Positions 1 to 14,100 of a DNA stretch of 64,000 nucleotides are shown here, piece by piece. How positions within the stretch are numbered: the first letter of the stretch is position 1; each line of letters begins with the position of its first letter. Made by a program: the position numbers and the translations under genes. The notes under the pieces are model-generated. The model searched no databases. It saw nothing but the letters and a program-made list of their open reading frames with translations, and had not been told where the DNA came from. The stretch comes from Takifugu bimaculatus. Taxonomy: Eukaryota > Chordata > Actinopteri > Tetraodontiformes > Tetraodontidae. The stretch covers positions 12,087,947 to 12,151,946 of the forward strand of contig CP034990.1 of the NCBI GenBank assembly GCA_004026145.2, given 5' to 3'.

Positions 1-1439
1 CGGGACACCAGGCCTGGTCGGGAGACGAGGTTAAGAGGGCAGACAGCGGGTCAGACAACGGTGTCAGGATGGAGTCGGCTTCCAGCTGGACCCGAAGAAC
101 CCCCTCCGATGTGTCTGAAGAGTCGGACAAGGGCAGCTCAGGGAGGAAGATCACCAGCGTGTCACACACGGGCTCCTGGAGGCGAGGCATGACCGCTCAG
201 GTCGGCATCACGTCGCCCAGGACAAAAAGCACCAGTAGCACAGGGTCCACGGGGTCTGTTGGTATCAAGACCCACAGTTCAGGTAGCAAATACGTGACAT
301 TATAGCATAGTTATTGTTAATGCATTAGCAGCATCATTAACTGTAGCACCCATACACCCTCCCTGTCCTGCAGGTAAAACTGATGACATCAAGGTGTCAG
401 AGAAGGGACGCCGCTCTCCCCGGGCGAATGGCCTTCACCGCTCACCCTCGGATGCAGGCCGCAGCAGCGGTGATGAGGCGAAGAAACAGTCGGTTCCCAG
501 CAGCTCCACATCGGCGGCCGCTTCAGACACCCTCTCCCAGACACACATGCTCACCTCACGTACCCCTACCAGCACTTTTGGTTTCAAGAAGCCATGCCCT
601 GGGATGGTTGCCATGGTTACCGCCAGCGGTGCCACCATCACAAGCGGCTCTGCCACATTAGGCAAATTGCCCAAATCTGGAGGCCGCTCTCTGACCGTAG
701 GTTTGAAGACTGGTGGGTTGGACGGTGGGTCGACTCTGGGTCACCACGACGATAGCTTCCTTCCCATGAGTGCGCGCTCCACGCTGCAGTACCGCAGCCT
801 GCCGAGACCCAGCCGCTCCGGAGCGGCCGCACGCAACGGGAACCGCTCCTCCACTAGCAGCATCGAGGCCGCCGTTCTTTCAGTCACATCGCAGGCAAAG
901 AACCCTCTGAGTGTCTCTAAGGTCAACGGCTCGGGGCTTCTAGCCAATCAGACGGACCGTGAGAAGGGCGTCACAGACATCGACAACCTCAGGGGCGGAG
1001 GGGCGGCAACTGTCCCCCTTCCGGGTAGACAGCAGGTCTCTTCGCCAACATTGCGCAGGTAAAAACACACTTGTTAACACACTTGCTAATAAATAGGAAC
1101 AGAAGGTAAAGGCTGTTTTTACACGCACACACAGACACACACAGACATACATACACACAATTACAGTTCAGTCAGCTTTAATAGGGCCTTTGTAACAGCC
1201 AGCCCTTGAGCCGAGCTGATCAGCTGCCAAGCCTCAGCCTTGGTGGTGCAGGGAGGATGATGGGGGCAGGGTGTGGTGTTGGGGTGAGTTCAGCGCTCTC
1301 CCTTTCTTAATGGGAGGCAGTGATATCTACAAAGAGGCTGCACGCTGCCATTACCGCCCACTGGGGCTCCAGTCATCACTGGCTGGCATTTAATTCTAAA
1401 TCAGGATTAGCAGAGAGCCAGGATTTACTTCTCTTTTTC

Positions 1440-1472
<33 letters not shown>

Positions 1473-4400
1473 TGTGTTTCTTTGTTGTTTTTGTGTTATA
1501 TGATGCTTGTATTTGCAACTGTTGAAACCCATCATTCACATCAATGCCTTTGATGTTCCTGAACATTCCTCTGCTCTGTTATTGCTGCTTTAACCTGAGC
1601 TCTCCTTCGTACTTTTCACAGGTTATTTGGTGGGAAGACAAGCAAACAAGCTCCTGTGACCACAGCAGAAAACATGAAGAACTCTACTGTTATCTCGAAC
1701 CCCCACGCCGCCTTGAACCACGTGACCACCGTGCTGGAGTCCCCTGACGGAGGGGTCGGTGGCGTGGACAGCGAGACCAACAGCCCCCTGTTTGGAGGCA
1801 GAGTGCACGTATCGGGGATGGGGACGCTGGGCAGCGAGCAGGTAAAAGAATTCTGTAGAATAAAAGATGCTGTTCAATTTTAGATGTGAGGGTTCACCCT
1901 TTTCAGTGTTTTCCCATTGACTTTTGTGACTCAGACTGGATTATTGCAGCAACTAATGGGTGATTTCCACTGTATAAAAAAAGGAGAGAGAGAAAATAGT
2001 TTCTTTTCACATGACATTTTGAATTTCTTTTATGAGCAGAGGTGCCTCAGATATCTTTTAGTAGAGTTCATTGGCTGCGACATGCCGACCAACTGTAAAA
2101 CCACCCACCTCACTCCCAGAGACCAACAGCCAAGACTGGCTGTCAACAGCGTGCAGCGCTGAGAAGCTAAAGAGTTTTAATAAGTGTCAGCCAGCGTGTT
2201 TGGTTTAAAGCTCAGGAGTGATGATGTGCGTCTCAGCCTTGACGTGAGTCAGCGTGACGATGATGGTGTTTGCGAGCTGTTGACAGTGACTTGGCTCAGA
2301 CAGGAGCGTTATTTAGTTCTCATCTGACTAATACCACTAATTTGCTGAGTTGAGTGTATGAGCCCATTCAGCAGATGTTCAGGAGGGCAGAGTGGGTACA
2401 CGTTTGACCGATTTCATGCAGTGGAGGAGAGCAGAAATGTGAGCGTGCTCAAACATGACCTCTGTGTCATTTTCCCACATGAATCATGTGTTTTATTATT
2501 CCATTTCCTAATCGTAGTGACATATTAGCCATTGTTTAGAACGCTGACGTGACTTTTCAAACTGTTGGGTCAGAAGTTTAAAGTGATCTGTGAAATCAGT
2601 AGGTCTGTCTTCATTTGCAAAATTCCCAGAATCTAAAATACATACAACGCATCCCTTCCACAATCTCATAACAGGCCTCCAGTCCCGGCTCTGTCTACTC
2701 CTCCACTGGCCCCTCCAACAGCCTGACCTGGGGCACCACCTTCAGCAGCTCCTCGGCCCAGAGCAGAGAGAGCACCCTGGGCGGGCACAGTGGGGCGGGC
2801 AGCATGGGATACCCATCCGTCAGCAGCATGCACACCAGCAGCGAGTCCATCGACATGAGCCTGGGCAGTGCCGGCCACGGGACCCACAAGGAGGACACCC
2901 TGTCTGCTCTGGGCCGCACCAGCAGCGTCAAAACAGGCGCATCCGAGAGGTAAATGTGCAAACCTGCTATACTGGCTGTGCAGCTTCTGTTAATGCACTG
3001 TTAGCGTGTTTGAGTTTGGAACATTTATCAGGGTTGAATCAGCCGTGAGACGCAGAAACCCCTCCTCCCCATGCTTTTGGTACAACTTTTCAGAGGTTGT
3101 GTTTGTTCCATTCATTAAACTGCATTCTTGGATAAATGAACTATTGCTTTGTCGCTATTTCTGGAAGGGTTTTTTGGATCTGGTGGATGAAACACTTGAG
3201 TTAATTCATTTAAACCTACAAACCCATACGTGTACCGAGCACTTTCTGCATGCCATGCAGTTTAGATAATGGCGCTAAACTCAATAAAGTGCCTCAGTTT
3301 GAATTCCAGTGCTGACTTGATTAAATGTGCAGATTCCTTTTTTAAAGGATCCAGAATTGATGCATCCGTCATCACGAGGAGTCGCGTCTTCTATGCCATT
3401 CTGTCTGCAGTAGAACAGAGATGTGAACCCCGTGGCGTCACCAGTCCATTATACAGTAATTGTGGTCGTTGTAGCAGATTCCATCCTGACAGGTTGACTG
3501 TAATGTGACAGGAATGTCTCTGGGGAAACCGAATAGCTTCTGGAGTCAAAGCTCCGGGGCTATGATGACATCACCCTCTTTGCTAAGCTTTCCCATTAAG
3601 AACCTGGCAGTTGACCTCTGTTCTGAACCGTTTGTTCATGTATCTCTAAAGTTTTCCTTTTCTGTGTCTGTTGTGCGTTTCTCCCCTCCTGTCTCCCATC
3701 AGCCCCCTTTCCTCCCCCTCTGCTAGCCCAATATTCAGCCGAAACACGCTGCCTCGGAAACAGGACAGGTAAATGTGCCTGTGTGTGCTAGGTGCAGTGC
3801 TAGGCCTCTGGTGAGAGCGCTGTGGAGGTTCATGCTAAAACCACCACCTGCCGCCACACAGAGTGCCTCGAGTAGAACCTCAACTCCATGTGATTGGTTT
3901 TTTGGAGGAGTTGTGTGTGCGACTGTGGTTGTTTTGAGCGAGTGTATGAATGGGAACTCGTGCAAATGTGACAATGTCTTTGTGGACATAGGCTAGTGTT
4001 CCATGTTTCTGTTAGGGGTCCATTCTCGTCTGCCCTGGCTGCTTAGTGCTGCCATCTGCTGGTAGAATTTATGTTTGCAGATTTACCAAATAGCATCAGG
4101 GTAAGATGTGTATTGTTCACTTTACACTGCAAAAGTCTCCATGTTTAAGAATGTTTCACTACTTGCAAACAAAGTTTCATATTACCAGTATTTATAAATT
4201 AAATTTGAGATTTTGCAGTGCACATATATCTTTGCGTAATGTTAGATATATGCATACGTGCCGTCTTGCTTCCTTTTCTTTCCTGCTCTGAAGTGTTTCT
4301 CTCCTGCAGCGGACCACACTGTGGTAGAAACACTCTGCCTAAGAAAGGACTCAGGTACTGATGTCACTGCTGGTTATGTTGCGCTCTGTGCACACTGGCT

Positions 4401-7400
4401 CACCAAACTGTCCTCCGTCCTCCTCCTCTCCTGCGTCTACATCCTCAGTGGAGGCTTTTGCTCACGCTTGATGTTGTTCTCTTTTGTTTTCTGTTTGGCA
4501 CTTGTTTCGTCACACTGTGTTTCTGTGAAGAGCATGTCACACTGAGCTGTCACTCTGTTGCAGCCTTGGTTCGGGGTCAAATTCCCAATCGGCTTCTTTT
4601 CTGCCAGTTTCTGTTGCTCACGGCTGACGATCGGTCAATGTTGGCACTGTTGTAATCGTCCAGTTCATTACATGTTAAATCTGGGATACTAATCTGGTTC
4701 TCTAAGAGGGAAAATAAATCTTCTTCTTCAGTTAAAATCATCTCATTTCAGTTCAAAAATAGAATAAAATTCAATTAGTCTTATCTTTTCATTGCTTTTA
4801 ACCTTTTCTTTGACTTTCCTTAGATACGGGCCGTCCCCACAGCTACGGGGTCATGAGGAGAGCCGCGATTGGCTGCGCTCCCACTCCACCAGCGGGCTGC
4901 AGGACTCGGCCAATAACTCCCCGTTCTCCCCCAGCCTGACCTCCCCCTCCGGCACCCGCTTCAACTTTGGACAGCTCGGTATGCTGCACACACTGATGCC
5001 ATCAGTACTCTGGGCATATCCAGTTATTCACACCCTGTGAGCTCGGCTACATGACCATCAAGCTGGCATTTTGGCAAATGTGCAATTTTTTGAATGTTCA
5101 TTCATTGTATCTTTTCACAGCGTCCAGTCCGACCTCTACTGGTCAGATGAACCTAACCAGCCTGCGCAACAACAGCCTGAGTAATCAGGACGTCCCCTTT
5201 GACCCCTGCAGCGACAGCCGCCTCAGAAACTCCTGCATGTCGCTCGATGAGAAAACCCGCACCATGAGCAGGTCGGGTTCTTTCAGGGATGGCTTTGAGG
5301 AAGGTGAGAAGATATTCCATTTGCATCTTTTACCCTTTTTTTTTATTATTCCACACCCGCAGAGCCAACAGAGTTATTATTCCATGTGTTTGGAGAACAT
5401 TAGGGGGGATTACAACCGCTCCTGAAAGAAAAGCCCTCCATCCCTTCAAAAATCCATAATCAGCTTTGGTGGGGCTTTGTTTTCAACTTGTTTATTGGAA
5501 AAAGTGTTTTTCCCACAAGTAGGCAGCCCCCCCAGCTGAGGCTCAGTCTTTGGAGCCAACTTGATTCATACAGGAAAACCTCAGAAGGAGGGGCATTATA
5601 CTGAGAAACATTTTCTTGCACCCTTTCTTTAAAAAGAACATGATTCTAACAGCTCACAGGAAGTGATTGAACCACCTAGATGCTTTAGACCAAGTCGTTT
5701 ACAGGAGCTGCCTCTTATAATCCGCGTTACCAGTCAGTAATGAGGATGCATTTGATGATCGTGCAGCTGCGAGAACCCTCAAATTAACACAATCAAAGCT
5801 GTTTTTCCACCCTTAAATTCTGAAGGAAACATTGAAACCCCCCTCCAGCAGCACATTTGTTGGCCTTTGTTGTCCAGCCTACTTTTGATGCGATTTGAGG
5901 CTTTTCTTGTTATCACCTTGAAAGTTCAGGTACCACACCTAATGTGCACACACACACTAACACTTATGATTACAGACCCCCCCTGTAGCTGCAGCCTCCC
6001 ACTTTCCTCCTGCTAGTCTTCACTTTCAGAAGAGGGGATAATTACAGGGATCACAGAGAGGCGTGAGAGCGACTTGATGACATACAAGAATCCTCCAGCA
6101 TAACTTTCTCTTTGTGTGGCGGTGAGAGTGAGAGAGATCGTGGCGTGTAGGTTCGGCAATGACATGGAGTCCGTGTGCATGTGCACGAGGGTGTAGAGTT
6201 TCCTGCTTGTTGTTAACCTGACAAGACAAAAGTCACATCATCCACCCAGCACTTTGTCCTGGATAAGAGTAACCATAACACCCTGTCATTTCCCCCACCT
6301 CCCCCCGGCGCTCCAGCTCCAGTTCAGCTTCCTGTATCTGCCAAAAAAGTCACAACTTTGACTTTGGTCCAGTTTTGTTCAATATTGATTCAATTGAGAC
6401 AGAAGTGCTTCCTGTAGGTTGGACACCTGCAGCTGATGCCTTGCAATCAGTGCTCAGGGAGGAAATGGCGCTGGTGTCGTTGCTGAGTTCTGATTAGAGA
6501 TCAGTGAGTAATTACTGGCCGTAAAGATCAGACTGGTGCCGGTTGCGCCACAGCTTGAACGCTCCGGCGTCTTATCTTTATGAGCACAGGCCTCCGGGAG
6601 GGGCACAGGGGAGTGGAGTGGGAACACTGGGAGGAAGAGCGAGTGGGTTGGGTTGATGCAGGGTGGGCAGCGTACGAGCCGGCTGTGGTGGGTCTCTGAT
6701 GTACAGATGTGCTTTGTAATCCTGTGTGTTTTTCTCTCTTTAGTTCATGGATCATCTCTGTCTCTGGTCTCCAGCACATCTTCCATTTACTCCACTGTAA
6801 GTACACAAACTTGAATTATACTGTGTGACAAAACAAAGCATTCAGCTTATTTATGGTTTCAGTATGACACAGCTTCTGCGCTGTATTTTCATTTGAGGGC
6901 GCAAATTCATTCTCTTCACCTTTCTCAGCTCTATTGCTGCTATTAAATGAATTAATAAGTAATAGAATATTTTTAGGAACAGGAAAATTTGTTACGTCCA
7001 TCCGGATATATGAGAAAACGAGTCAGGACAGCCCACATACAGGAGACCTATCGCATTGTGCTCCTCCCTCTGTGGGTGGGGGTTTACTCACCTGGGCAGG
7101 TGTTACACACAGGCCGTCGCGCAGACGGCAGATATCAGCACTGGCTGACTGACAGGCTTCAGATCTGACAGGAGGAACAGAGAGAGAGAGAGAGCAGGCA
7201 AAATGATGGCGACTTTATCCCTGACGGGGACCATCACATCCTGGCAGCAGACGGTAGGGATGAGGCCGTTAGCAGGTAGATTGATGCGCCACATAAACAA
7301 AGTGTGGCAGTAAGCGAGTAAACATCAGTTAATTCTCATGCAACAGTCAATTTTCTTCAACTAAATACTCGAGTTCAGAGACAAACGAGTCTCTCCTCGG

Positions 7401-8016
7401 TGTCGTGATGCTGGAAAGCTCATTGGATGAAATGGTCCAATGGAAAGTTTACTAGTTCTTTTTCATGTGCAGGTTTGTGCTGGAATTTTCACCATAGTGA
7501 GATTTCTGTTTTGTCTGTGGTGCCTTCAGACTGATTACAGTCTACTGATGGCGTGCATGATTGATCCACCATGTGTGAACAGATGCTTCCTGCTCATGTC
7601 ACAGAACACTCCCATTTAACGTTCAGCGGCATAAAAAAATGTTTTTACAGCTGCCTAAGATGTTGGGGCTCCTATAGGCCTTGAAAAATTATTATTTATT
7701 AGAAATCACCCTTGACATTCATGTAATCTTTCTTCAATTGATCCTCTTGTACCTTCTATGTGTGTGTCTAGTTTCCCATATAAGAGCCACGAATGAGGGG
7801 CCAGTTTTAACTGACCAGCGGCAGCTTTTTCATTTTTACAGGAATGTCAATTAAAAAAAACAGGCAATGTGATGTATTTTTAGCTGTGTGTTTACATGTA
7901 AACATGGGTGTTGCGTGTTTTGGTGGGTTCGTGCGAGCGTTTGTTTTGCCTGCTCACAGCCTGTGTGTATTTTTCTGCTTGTCCCATCTTACTATTGTTT
8001 AGCTGTGGAGAAAATA

Positions 8017-8054
<38 letters not shown>

Positions 8055-11000
8055 CTCAGTGAAATGCCTTCAGGAGGGTGTCTCTGTTTGACCAGATCCA
8101 TTACACCAGTCTCTTCCACAGTGTATAAAGCCCGTCTCCATGGAGATAATGGCTCAAACAGGAAGCCCGAAATACTCTTTGTGATTACAGCCTGTCAGAA
8201 ATGTCTCTAATGGTTTTTTCTCCCTCTTGTGTTTGCTTTTACAGAATGAGGAGAAGTCTCAGTCGGAGGTAAGCTCCAAGCCGCCACGCTGTGTTTTCTT
8301 TGGCCTTTCATTTTCTGGGTGCCAACTTGTTGGGACATAGGGGGATTTTTACAGTAACTCGTGTGAGTGTGACCCTGTAACGGGCTCTCATGAACACCTG
8401 TGTACGCCCGCGTGTCTGTTTTTATCTGTTGCATTACCTAAATGCATCAGCGCTCCCATGTTTGCTGCTACTGTTATTTGTCAGGATGTGTGCACATGAA
8501 TGTGTTTGATATAACATGGGAAGGTGCGTGTGCTTTTTCTTGCCGTTGTTTTTGATGTCACGGTATATTACGTCCGCAGATCCGTAAACTGCGTAGAGAG
8601 CTGGACGCTTCCCAGGAAAAGGTTTCTGCCCTGACGACACAGCTGAGTGCCAATGTAAGGACAAACATGCAAAGCACGCACCCTCTCGTGCACGATTCAT
8701 TCCAAGTGAGAATGGGCCTGAGGTGTGACGCATCTCAAAATGTATTTACTTATATTCTGATGGTGGTCATTAGCTTAGCAGGTAGCTTGTCAACCCAAAT
8801 GAAATTTACTAATAGTTAACATTTTGGGGGGGGGATTACAGAAACAACAAATTCTGAAAATGGTATTATTTGTTAGATCTTAGTGTTTCAATAAAAAAGA
8901 AGATATTTAGTCATGCGAACCAACTGGTGTCACAGAATAGATAACGAAGATCATATTTTGTTCTTGTGATCCTGATTATCTTCTATCAGAAAGCAAAGTA
9001 GAGAAAATCATTCCTGCCCTCAAAAAAGTAAAAAAAAAAAACCCCTTTGGGGTTTTCTCTTGCTCAAGGATATTTGCAGAGATGATACATGATCCAACAA
9101 GAGCTCTTTATACAGGAAGGTGTAATTCTACATTTGGCAGAACTATCAGAAAATCTCTTAAAGTGTCTCCAGTCGCGCTCCTTTCTGCTCTCCTTCCGTC
9201 TGTGTTGCACAAGTCTCGCCACGCTCCGCTTGTAATCTGCAGCCAGCGCTGCTGGTTCGAGTCTGGTACACAGACATGGAAGGACGGCGCTGGTGTTTGA
9301 TTACAGCGCAGTCACGTCTCGGCAGACTGCCGAGGGACCGTCCCAGATGTGGACTGGAGATTTACAGCAAAGGCGCCTCGGTGCAAGAAGGCGTGCTGCG
9401 AGTGTTGACAAACACCGAAAGAACATAGTTGATGGTGGGGGCGGTGAGGAGACGGGAGGGGCTGTGGTCGAACATTTGATAACATGACAGGACGATGAAT
9501 TGTCTGAACACACCTTGATGGCCTCAAGGCAGAGAAACGTAGCCTGTCTGCTGCTTACTCAACTCTCTCCCACACTTCCTTCAGGGATCAGAAAGATTAT
9601 ACATGTAAAGAGGAACATAATACAATGATCAATGTTTGCTATCGCCGAACAAAAGTGTGTGTGGGTAACTAAACTTACCAGAACTCATGCAGAACTTAAA
9701 AACCCACGTTTTTAAAGTCGTTTGGTCAATTTTAAAAGCGTTCATGTTTCTCTTACAGGCTCACCTGGTGGCCGCGTTTGAACAGAGTCTGGGCAACATG
9801 ACCATAAGACTGAAGAGTCTCACGCTGACAGCAGAACAGAAGGTGAAAGCAGCTTCTTTTTTGCGAAACATCTTGCATCATCAGACTTGCATCATTTGGT
9901 TGACCTTCGTCTCGCTGCAGGACTCTGAGCTGAATGACCTCAGGAAGACCATCGAGCTGCTGAAGAAGCAGAACGCTGTCGCCCAGGCCGCCATCAATGG
10001 TGTCATCAACACGCCCGAACTGGTGCCTAAAGGAGACAAGACGGGTACAGACACACTGCAAACATGCAGAGCTCTGTGATAATTGGAGAACAAACACTCA
10101 GTACTGACTCTTCTGTCGAATTCCCTCCCCAGCTGGGAGCAACGGCAGTCAGCAGCAGCAGCAGAACCAGCAGCCTGACCTGCGCATCAGGAGGCAGCAC
10201 TCCTCCGACAGCGTCAGCAGCATCAACAGCGCCACCAGCCACTCCAGCGTGGGCTCCAACATGGACGCCGACGCCAAAAACAAGAAGAAAAACAAGAAGA
10301 ACTGGGTAAGATGAGACGATTTCAAACAGTCGCCCTGCGATGCTGGTTTGTTGTTCTTTTTAATGTTTTTTATGTGTCATATGTTTGGGTTTCTCTTCTT
10401 CAGGCTTCTTTCACTGGGGACAAGGTGAATACCAACCCTAGACTCATTCTGAACACTGAGTGTTTTTAGTGCCTTCAGGTTAAAGAAAATCAACGGTCAA
10501 AGCGATCATAATTTGACCAGAAAGCACTAAAGCACTGCCCACCAACTGGTGTCAAATCCTCATTCGCTGTTTTCAATCATACAACAAAATCTGACACAGT
10601 CGTATTCACAACTTCTCATTTCTTTGCTGCTGAAAGGCATTTTTGTGCACCGGAGGACAAGTCGTGTCAGATGATGAAGTAGGCAGCTGTTTGTCCGCTA
10701 GATTGAGCTGATGTTGTGGTAGCTGACTGTGTTATGACAGTGTGCTATTATTATTATAAAGTCAAAAATTTAACTGCACTTTTCTTTAAAAATGACACTC
10801 ATATCTGTCCAAAATCCAGTACTTTATAATCCTGCAGCTACTAAGGTTCAGATTGTTATTTCAGCCAGTTTATTAGGTGAGACCAAATTAATATATAGTG
10901 AATGATGTGAGTAGTGTAAAGATTTATGACTTTATAATATCAAAGAATCAGTTTCCCCCTCCCTTGTTCCTGACAGCTGCTGGCATTTGATCCTGATGTT

Positions 11001-11076
11001 GAATTTTAGGGCGGAATTACAAGACATGGACTCGTGTAGAGTTTCCTGCAGCAATAATAAACAACCCTCCTGCGCA

Positions 11077-11107
<31 letters not shown>

Positions 11108-14100
11108 GAAGCTCTTCCACACAGGTGCACTATGGGTGATGTAGAGTGTATAGGGGCTGTATGTGCCTGAGAGTGTGTAATGGATCATGAAAGAGTAGTG
11201 CTTCACGGTGGTCGTAATGCAGCATTAGACCCCTTCAGTCTCGTAGAAGTGTCCGTGTTTAATCTGTCCCTCCATAACACATTAACGCACCCTGAACCCA
11301 TATGAACGTGTCCTGTTTTGTCTCTCTGTCTTCCTTTGCTTCGCTTTATGATGCAGGTCTATGAGGTAAGAATGGTACGCTGTATGGGATGAAAGAAGCT
11401 GCCTAACCCTGTGCTTTTCTTTAGGTTACTAACCTCTGTCTTCTGCCCACTGTCCCCTGTTTCTTATTCCCTGATAAGCTGCTCTCTTGACACCTGAGCC
11501 AGCTGTTGAAAAGAATAATCCATCTGAAAATATTTAACACAGTCAGAAAGTAGCATGCTAACATATGTTTTGTGTTTTGTCTTTGAAAAGACTTTTTCTC
11601 CAAACACAAAAACATGAATCTTTTATGCATTAAATATTTGTGGTGGATTCTTCTTCAAACTCACAACCCCTGCCGAAAGAACAGAGGAAGTGAATTCCAC
11701 AAGGTTTTACTAGTTTGCATGATTAAATATGGCTCCTCGTTTTCGCTTTACAAAATGTCCAAGCAAAAGTGGAGGCAGAAAAGTTCTGACTTCCAAAGAA
11801 ATGCATATCAGTTTACATGCACGTGCTGAATCTAAAGTGATGACTTTTGCTGAAAACGCTGAGCCATGAGTAGGTTATAAATCAGAACCCAAACTATTAG
11901 AATTCTTTCTGCCTGACTCACTTGCACTTTTTAACAGCTTTTCTCCTCCACCCTCCCCAGCACCCCACTCCCCTCACTCTCTGAGGTGTGTTTTTCACAA
12001 TAGTTCTCTCACCATCTTTGTCCATTTTTGTTGTATCTTTGCAGCTGCGCAGCTCTTTCAAACAAGCATTCAGCAAGAAGAAATCTCCCAAGTCTGCGTC
12101 CTCTCACTCCGACATCGAGGAGATGACCGACTCTTCCTTGCCCGCCTCCCCAAAGCTGCCTCACAATGGCACCGGAGCCTCCGGACAAATGCTCAGGAAC
12201 ACACACTCTAACTCCATGTGCGTAAACCTCAAGACTAAATGAATAAAAATACTTGCGTTAATAACTCGGTGTTAATAGTTGACATGACGGTGTCTGGACA
12301 GATTGTCCGAGTGTTTGGACAGCGAGGCAGAGACGGTGATGCAGCTGCGCAGTGAGCTGAGGGAGAAGGAGATGAAGCTGACGGACATCCGCCTGGAGGC
12401 TCTCAGCTCGGCTCATCAACTGGACCAGCTCCGGGAGGCCATGAACCGCATGCAGGTCTGCACACACAATTTAAATCAGCTTCAATTAAAAAGTTGGAGA
12501 ATAAAATAGCTCCATAAAACTGGCTTATTAGTTCAAATAAAGAGGTATGTTAGGATGCTCCCAGGATGTATCTTTGGGCAGGAGTAAGGAATCTGGGACA
12601 GATTGCACTCCTCACATCTTACTGGTTCTCCACTTTTGTCATCCATCGTAGATCCTTTTCAGATAAACATCTGTTTGTGCTCATTAACTTTATCTGCAGC
12701 TGGAGATTGAGAAGCTGAAGGCAGAAAATGACCGACTGAAGGTGGAGAATCAGGGCAGCAGAACCGGCTCCCAGGTCTCCATCTCATCTTCTCCTCCCCC
12801 TCACGCGCACAGCCAGGTCCCGGGAACAGGGCCGGGGCTCCCCCAGCACAGCCTCAACCTCACCACCAGCGAATCCACCAGCCTGGGTAAGACAGCATTG
12901 ACGTGACAGGAGGAACTGCAGAGATATTGTTAATTAAAGGAAAAAGACGAGTTAGTGTCTGCTTTTTTTCTCGGGTCAGACATGCTGCTTGATGACACTG
13001 GTGGCGAAGGAGGGATGAGGAAGGAAGGGCGACATGTGAAGATGGTTGTCAGCCTGGACGAAGACAGCAAATGGACAGAGGTGAGACCTCTTGTCGTTGA
13101 AGATGTATTCTCTTTCACTCCAGCTGGAATATTTCGAGCCATGTTTTCATCTTTAGTCGTAAAAGTTCCACCCATGCTGCCTGTACAGGTGTGGCTTAAT
13201 AATTTAGTGTGACATGTGACCTTCCACGAAAGCGCCCAATAGGATAGAAAACAATGACATCATAATGAGATTAACAATTCCAATCAATCACATCTCAGGC
13301 TGAACTTTCCCTGAACGTTTCCCTGACCTCCACACCCTTCTATGTTCCGCACAGGAGGGCCGGCCTCGTCATTTTCTGATTGGCTGCATTGGTGTGAGCG
13401 GGAAAACAAAATGGGACGTCCTGGATGGAGTGGTCCGACGCCTTTTTAAGGTAAGGAAAAGGGCTCAATATGATGTCAGTATTGTTGATATATTTTTTGT
13501 CTGTCACAGAAACATTTATTACATTGAGAGTTTGTGTCTCATTGGCAGGAGTACATCACCCACGTGGATCCGATGACGCAGCTGGGTCTGAGCTCTGACA
13601 GCGTGGAGGGATACAACATTGGAGAGATCCACCGACCCAGCAGCACCAGCGCTGCACACATGCCGGAGCTGCTGCCCTGCGGCTACCTGGTGGGAGACAG
13701 CAACACCATCAACATCCAGCTCAAAGGTGACTCACTGGAAAATGCAGTGTTAATAAACACAATTGACAGGAAAACACATCTGGGCTGGACACGTCTGTGA
13801 CTTGTGTGGGTTCAGGTGTGAGCAGCGACAACGTGGACTCGCTCGCGTTTGACACTCTGATCCCGAAGCCGATGCTGCAGCGGTACGTCTCCTTGCTGAA
13901 GGAGCACAGACGCGTCATCCTCTCAGGACCCAGCGGCACGGGCAAGACCTACCTGGCCAATCGGTTATCTCGACACTTGCTGCTAATGGAGGGCCGACCC
14001 TTGACCCCCCACGCCGTTGTCACTTTCAACGTAGACCACAAGTCCTGGCAAGGTAAATCATACACAAACAGATTCAAAACATTTAATTTTAAACAATTGT

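Noticed and set aside
9038..9056. Perfect hairpin as a possible terminator or small RNA
   Set aside because: Eight-base stem with a three-base loop within an A-rich run; far too short for a microRNA precursor, and vertebrate introns have no such terminators.
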